This document shows, piece by piece, positions 19,063 to 23,611 of a stretch of 23,611 nt of DNA. The translations under genes were made by a program, and so were the position numbers. Each line of letters begins with the position of its first letter. Positions within the stretch are counted from its first letter, which is position 1. Below the pieces are notes generated by a model. The model saw only the letters and a list, made by a program, of their open reading frames with translations. It was not told the DNA's origin and ran no database searches. Location of the stretch: IMG/VR virus record IMGVR_UViG_3300009537_000182, positions 1-23,611 of that record. The stretch is one strand, 5' to 3'. Origin of the DNA: a virus.

Positions 19063-21815
19063 ATATAAGTCCCATATTTAAATAAATATAGTTCTTTTTG
19101 TCTTCTTGCTACCAGATCTGGGTTATCTTCTTTTCTCTGAGTAGCTGTATTAAATGATTTTCTCCACATAAGGAACGCTTGTTCTATCCGCTCATAAGAT
19201 TCTTTTAAATTAAATCTGGCAGCAACGGTGGAAGTTCTAAATGCTTCTGTACCTATATTAAATGTTAGAGCTACCATAGCTTCATATTCTTGCTGTTTCA
19301 TAGGAACTTTAATTGTTTTCTTAACAGCAGATTCTGATTTTATTAAATCCGACTTTAATAAAACATGTACCTGAGAATCATCTATAATTGCGGTATTAAG
19401 ATGAGCCTCATGTGGTTGTATAAAATGTCCTACTCCAATGGATCTTCCATTAGCGTCAGGGTAAGATTTATAAGTCACACCTTCCCATCGCTTTAATGCC
19501 TGTATAAATTGATCCGTTACTGTTGCAGAAGCTGGAGTGTTGGGGTCAATTTGTCCTTTTGATGGGCCAGCCTTAAATTCTGGTACTAATGCGGTCTCTT
19601 GAGATTTAGTTATATTACCATGAATGGCATCTGCAGTATTAGCTGTTAATTTATAATTCCCTATATTGTTTGAATCTTTTACTGTTATATTTGCTACCCC
19701 CTCGATAGTAGTTGTCCAATCTGATTGTGCCACAGTATGTTCTACACCTATAGTAATAAATTGAACCCCTATACCAGCTTGCAAATACCGCTGAGGTAAT
19801 ACATTGTCTGATAATGTAAATACAGAGCCATTTCTGATGCCACTAATTCCATCTACTGTTAGTTTTAATTTATATGGGTGAGCGATTGGTAACTTAGCTC
19901 TACCGGTACCTACATTTGTTGAATCGCTAGTTTTATTATTTTTAGGCCAAGCTAACAATGTTGTCAGCACTTTCAGTGCAGCTGAAGTAGTATCATCTGT
20001 TGCTTTATTATACGCGTCATTCATCATTTTGTCATATTCTTTTCGAACTTCACTAAAAGTTGGTTTTTTAGTATCCGTGTTGGTATTTTTATCCCCGACT
20101 AAATCCGCAGTTTTTTGTAGTGTAGGTGGGCCTTGAGGATAAGATAATCTATCGACGGCTTGGCCTGCTATTAATCTAAACATAGCAGATGGCTCTGCTC
20201 CGAGCTCTTGCTCGTCTTCATGTTTATTTGTACCATATATTGCAATCGCACCTAATTCTGATGGTAATGTTACATCAAATTCTAATGACCTGACAATAGA
20301 ACTTTCGTTAAATGCGTTGAACACATATGGGATTGCTTCTTCTTTTGGTGATATAGGAGTAAAATTAGCATCATATACTATTAACTGGGCTGGATTTTTT
20401 TCAGCCGCTGCTATTTTAAAATTCCAAATATTCCCACAGGCTGCGGAGATCCTATTTAACATAAATAATACAAAGTCATTAATTGTATTGCTGGAACTAT
20501 AAGCACTAAATACTAAATCTAAATTAACCAAAATATATCTAAGTCTACCCGAATGTCCACCATCAGCTGACCAATGTGTTATAGATGTAAATTTAGGATA
20601 TTTCGTCTTACTAAAAGTGGTAGGCAGCACACAAATTCTAGGGTCACTGGATTGTAAATAAGGAGTACTCGATATTAGAATTGAGCTTTCGTTAATTACA
20701 CTTCGAAAAATAAATGTAGGCTCCCCTGCTGGTAATATTCCTCCATCTATAGCCCGGGTAAGTACTCCTGCATTTATTAATTGATCTTCAATATATCCCC
20801 AAGTAACAAAATATCCTGAGTCTGACGCCCCACCAAATCTACTAAATGATAGTGATGATATAAAAGCATCCATAGCAGTTTTTCCTGATTCTCGAGACTT
20901 AAACCCATCTATTTTAACTGCAGCTATTATAGTTTCGTTATCGAATTGATGGGGAGCCATTTTAAATAATTCACTATCATTAGATGCTGTAACTTTTATA
21001 GTTTTCTTAGAACTTAAAGTATCTTTTGTATCTAAAATAAGATATTCTACATTTGTTCTGGGTTCTTCTTTATCCGCAGCTTCTCCTTTACCACTTTCAA
21101 TCTTAAATTTATGTTTAGCATTCATACTATTAATTGATAATGGCATTCCCAGTAAAAATTCACCTGTAGATACAATTGAAATATTACAGTCAAAAAATCC
21201 ATTTTCATTTAAAGTCCAATTAAATTTTGATACTTTACCTATTAGGCCATCATATGTACCACCAGAATTAATCATATTCTGAAACATTTTCTTTTGCTCA
21301 TCTAATATCTGGGTGAAATCTAAATCTAATAAATGAGTAATATCAAACTCATGGCTCCATCCCCATTCCAATGATACCGTAATACCAGCGGTCATGTATA
21401 ATTTTTCTATTACATTAAAATCCTGATAATTTGGTACTATAAAATGTACATCTGCAGTTCTTAACGCGCCAAATTCACCTTTATTACTAACAGTAAAGTT
21501 TTCTATGCCAGGTATACTCCTATAAGAAAAATTATCTAAACCAGCGGGGGCAGTGCTATCAACATTATAAATTTCATCAAACGTTGTTCTAACAGGTATG
21601 CCATTAATAGGATTATTACTTATTATTCCTGAAGTAAATATATATTTTTTTCTGGCTTCATCATTGACTTCTTCTCCATTTTTAATTATAGCATTACTAG
21701 CCATTCTTACCCATGTAGCTTTACCAGCAACATGGTTTAAATTTTTATATGTACCTCGATCAGTTAATGTTTTTTGTACCGCTTGTGAGATAGATGTTAA
21801 ATTAAAAAATGGCAT
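19059..21815 (-). CDS. Baseplate hub protein with C-terminal GH24 lysozyme
   Basis: 918 residues. The N-terminal part (ENFTVSNKGEFGALRTADVHF, IEKLYMTAGITVSLEWGWSH) has the look of tail hub/baseplate proteins of contractile phages. Residues about 560-700 include a lysine- and asparagine-rich linker and a beta-rich domain. From about 767 to the end is a T4-type lysozyme: E778 in RWEG, D787 in SYPDANG, then SIGVGH, matching E11, D20 and the T26 position of T4 lysozyme, where serine (S792) replaces threonine. NPDLVARRQKE near the end matches the lysozyme R-R motif. It would locally cleave peptidoglycan during tail penetration, the role of T4 gp5. Coupled to the LysM gene upstream and the 197-residue gene downstream. 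Confidence 0.87.
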   Translation of the reverse strand: MPFFNLTSISQAVQKTLTDRGTYKNLNHVAGKATWVRMASNAIIKNGEEVNDEARKKYIFTSGIISNNPINGIPVRTTFDEIYNVDSTAPAGLDNFSYRSIPGIENFTVSNKGEFGALRTADVHFIVPNYQDFNVIEKLYMTAGITVSLEWGWSHEFDITHLLDLDFTQILDEQKKMFQNMINSGGTYDGLIGKVSKFNWTLNENGFFDCNISIVSTGEFLLGMPLSINSMNAKHKFKIESGKGEAADKEEPRTNVEYLILDTKDTLSSKKTIKVTASNDSELFKMAPHQFDNETIIAAVKIDGFKSRESGKTAMDAFISSLSFSRFGGASDSGYFVTWGYIEDQLINAGVLTRAIDGGILPAGEPTFIFRSVINESSILISSTPYLQSSDPRICVLPTTFSKTKYPKFTSITHWSADGGHSGRLRYILVNLDLVFSAYSSSNTINDFVLFMLNRISAACGNIWNFKIAAAEKNPAQLIVYDANFTPISPKEEAIPYVFNAFNESSIVRSLEFDVTLPSELGAIAIYGTNKHEDEQELGAEPSAMFRLIAGQAVDRLSYPQGPPTLQKTADLVGDKNTNTDTKKPTFSEVRKEYDKMMNDAYNKATDDTTSAALKVLTTLLAWPKNNKTSDSTNVGTGRAKLPIAHPYKLKLTVDGISGIRNGSVFTLSDNVLPQRYLQAGIGVQFITIGVEHTVAQSDWTTTIEGVANITVKDSNNIGNYKLTANTADAIHGNITKSQETALVPEFKAGPSKGQIDPNTPASATVTDQFIQALKRWEGVTYKSYPDANGRSIGVGHFIQPHEAHLNTAIIDDSQVHVLLKSDLIKSESAVKKTIKVPMKQQEYEAMVALTFNIGTEAFRTSTVAARFNLKESYERIEQAFLMWRKSFNTATQRKEDNPDLVARRQKELYLFKYGTYI

Positions 21816-22114
21816 TATCTTATATCATTTAACTTATTTAAATCTGAAACTATTTTTGGAACATTAAATGGGATTCTTAATTCGGTACCCACGGGGACAG
21901 ATAATGTTCCTTTACCTAAATTATTAGCTAATGCTAATATCCACCACAAAGATACTTTACCATAAAATTTATTCGCGATAACATCTAATCTATCCCCTAA
22001 TTGGGTAGTAATAAACGAATCATTTTCATTTGGTTCTATTGTAGGATAAATAGTAGTATCGACGTATCGTTTACCCTCATTAGTTTTTAATACAGTATTA
22101 TTTGGATATCTCAT
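21815..22114 (-). CDS. LysM-domain baseplate protein, gp53-like
   Basis: 99 residues. Residues about 33-85 form a LysM-like fold: TTQLGDRLDVIANKFYG, then SLWWILALANNL and VPVGTELRIP. This arrangement is found in small tail proteins such as T4 baseplate wedge gp53 and tail protein X. It would bind another baseplate protein or peptidoglycan. It overlaps its neighbours by one base on each side, so the three genes form a tight translational unit. Confidence 0.82.
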   Translation of the reverse strand: MRYPNNTVLKTNEGKRYVDTTIYPTIEPNENDSFITTQLGDRLDVIANKFYGKVSLWWILALANNLGKGTLSVPVGTELRIPFNVPKIVSDLNKLNDIR

Positions 22115-23611
22115 TATGTAATAGGTATGTTATAAACTCGAGTCTTTGCTGTTTGCATTTCCCTGCCTATTATAGTAAGTTCCATTGTGACATTAATTAC
22201 TAATGGCATTACCTCTGAATTTAAGGTTCCTATTTCCCATGGAGCATCTGCATTCATCTCGTAAGACAAACTAGTAATAATAGCGGGGGTGGCATTATAA
22301 TAAGATCCTAATGTTATTTCAATAAATTGACCTACCATCGCACCAACCTTTGAATCTGTATTAATAAAATCTGGGGCGGTCATTCTGGCTAATTTGGATA
22401 AATTCTGCCAGTTTAATTTATGTTCTGCTTGAGTTAATGGTGCTACTGTGAAATTTAGAGATAGCGTTCTATCATATCCAGCATAATTTTTTAATTTATC
22501 CGCTCTACCTATATATTTAGTATCCACCCATTCTGGGGTGAATGTTTCGTTCAGGGCTGTTATAGTAGATTTAAATTTAATATTTGTTCCTGTTCTGGGA
22601 GACCTAATAGTAATGTAATATATATTCCCGGGGTCATCGTTAATTCTAGTATCCCATTCCTTATAAGAATTATCATTTATACTATTTGTTATATAATCCT
22701 TTTTTATAGCTTTAGCTCTTGCTCTATCAATATTTGCCGGTGTATTTTCATTATGTATTGTATTAATATAATTTGGTGCTGATAGATTTTTATTATCAAA
22801 TGATTTAACTACCCTAACAAGTTGCTGACCTGTTAATGATCTATAAGATTGTAATGGATGGTCTTCAGGTCTATAATCTGGCCACGAGGTCTCTTTAGTG
22901 CTTCGGCGGTCCGAGGCCGCTCCAGTCACACCGAGAGTGCTTAAGTAAGAAGACGCTTCACCAGATGCGTTTTGTTTATATACTGTATAATCCTCACCTG
23001 ATGTATCAGTTAACGGTGTATTAGAAATATATGGGAACTCTAATGTATGGGTGTGGCGAGTTGACCCACTTAAGTCCTGTTGGTGTTTAATACTATTTTT
23101 TAAATTAACATTTAAATTTTCGTTAGGATTACTATCTTTATATTTGCCATTCAAATCAAATATAGAATTAGTAACTAATTCTGTAGAGCCGATATTGGGA
23201 GATGGTACTATACTATATAAGTTATCAGCATTATAACCTTGGCCAGATAGTCCTGGCTTTATACCAGGCGATCGTTCTCCTAATTGGTAGGTTTGTGAAA
23301 CTTCTAACGGCACTCCACTATCCGACCTTCTAATAGAAGTATAACCTATCCCAAATACAGACCCTGGCCCAGCAATACCTGAAACAAATGGTAGTTCGTT
23401 TGGGTCTGTGAGATTTAATGAATCTGTAATGCGTTGAAATGCTAACCTATTAGGTGAATCGCTGGGTGGAGTATAATAAGAACCAACCTTTAATGATGAT
23501 GCTAAATTTATTAATATATTACCTTCTAACTTATGTTTAGATATTGATATTTTATCAAATTTTTGTTCCCTGGATTTTAATATATCTTCATATTTACCAG
23601 CTAGCTGGTAA
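22114..23611 (-). CDS. Tail/baseplate structural protein (partial, 5' end outside window)
   Basis: A GTG at 23313 could be taken as a start, but the frame stays open above it to the window edge and encodes plausible sequence (for example SVFGIGYTSIRRSD), so the gene is longer: at least 498 residues are visible. The C-terminal domain (about the last 170 residues) has NIKFKSTITALNETFTPEW, GRADKLKNYAGYDRTLSLNF and SLSYEMNADAPWEIGT, a pattern I associate with tube-like baseplate proteins of T4-like phages. The central part is low-complexity and polar. It is upstream of and coupled to the LysM gene. A tail-tube or baseplate role is likely; the exact T4 counterpart is not clear. Confidence 0.8.
   Translation of the reverse strand, partial: YQLAGKYEDILKSREQKFDKISISKHKLEGNILINLASSLKVGSYYTPPSDSPNRLAFQRITDSLNLTDPNELPFVSGIAGPGSVFGIGYTSIRRSDSGVPLEVSQTYQLGERSPGIKPGLSGQGYNADNLYSIVPSPNIGSTELVTNSIFDLNGKYKDSNPNENLNVNLKNSIKHQQDLSGSTRHTHTLEFPYISNTPLTDTSGEDYTVYKQNASGEASSYLSTLGVTGAASDRRSTKETSWPDYRPEDHPLQSYRSLTGQQLVRVVKSFDNKNLSAPNYINTIHNENTPANIDRARAKAIKKDYITNSINDNSYKEWDTRINDDPGNIYYITIRSPRTGTNIKFKSTITALNETFTPEWVDTKYIGRADKLKNYAGYDRTLSLNFTVAPLTQAEHKLNWQNLSKLARMTAPDFINTDSKVGAMVGQFIEITLGSYYNATPAIITSLSYEMNADAPWEIGTLNSEVMPLVINVTMELTIIGREMQTAKTRVYNIPIT

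Noticed and set aside
23311-23313. GTG as the start of the last tail gene
   Set aside because: The frame stays open upstream to the window edge with protein-like sequence and no ribosome site is seen, so the gene is simply cut by the window.

Overview
This AT-rich window looks like the genome of a large tailed, T4-like (myovirus-type) phage. Every supported gene lies on the minus strand, so transcription runs from high to low coordinates. Phage identity rests on a gp41-type helicase, an RNase H-type 5' nuclease, a gp32-type single-strand binding protein, a RecA/UvsX recombinase, a baseplate hub carrying a GH24 lysozyme, a LysM baseplate protein and a long tRNA array. Seven copies of one promoter (TTTGGTAGTCT, exactly 17 bases, TATATTTA) resemble the TTG / TAnnTTTG promoters of Bacteroidota. 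Several genes also lack a Shine-Dalgarno sequence. I therefore infer, without proof, a Bacteroidota (for example flavobacterial) host.

Layout by coordinate. 1-327: a zinc-ribbon/dUTPase gene, cut by the window edge. 420-1552: a hexapeptide-repeat protein and a HAD-type phosphatase. 1579-9474: replication and recombination block with a class II ribonucleotide reductase interrupted by a contiguous mini-intein, the helicase, the 5' nuclease, and a recombinase broken into three separately encoded pieces by two split inteins, with a free-standing Vsr/EDxHD-like endonuclease gene in the second break. 9572-10387: gp32-like protein behind a long A/T-rich leader. 10529-14915: two small unknown genes, a large unknown protein, a divergent family A DNA polymerase and another small unknown. 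14982-17944: about 23 recognisable tRNA genes plus three aberrant tRNA-like genes and several unexplained structured segments; together the recognisable tRNAs have anticodons for all 20 amino acids. 18115-23611: a small unknown gene and a tail/baseplate module cut by the right edge.

The most remarkable system is the recombinase. Piece 1 (9205-9474) ends in a 13-residue N-intein. Piece 2 (8251-9102) begins with the matching 121-residue C-intein and ends in a second, 15-residue N-intein. Piece 3 (6301-7134) begins with the second, 124-residue C-intein. Two trans-splicing events would give a recombinase of about 376 residues, and the first event would assemble the Walker A ATP-binding loop itself. 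Both N-inteins are extremely short.

The second area of interest is the tRNA region: a Lys-anticodon tRNA with a long variable arm, Leu-anticodon tRNAs without one, two tRNA-like genes of 136-140 bases with large internal insertions, and an 87-base segment closed by a perfect 10-bp helix. All assignments are from reading the sequence; no database search or folding program was run.
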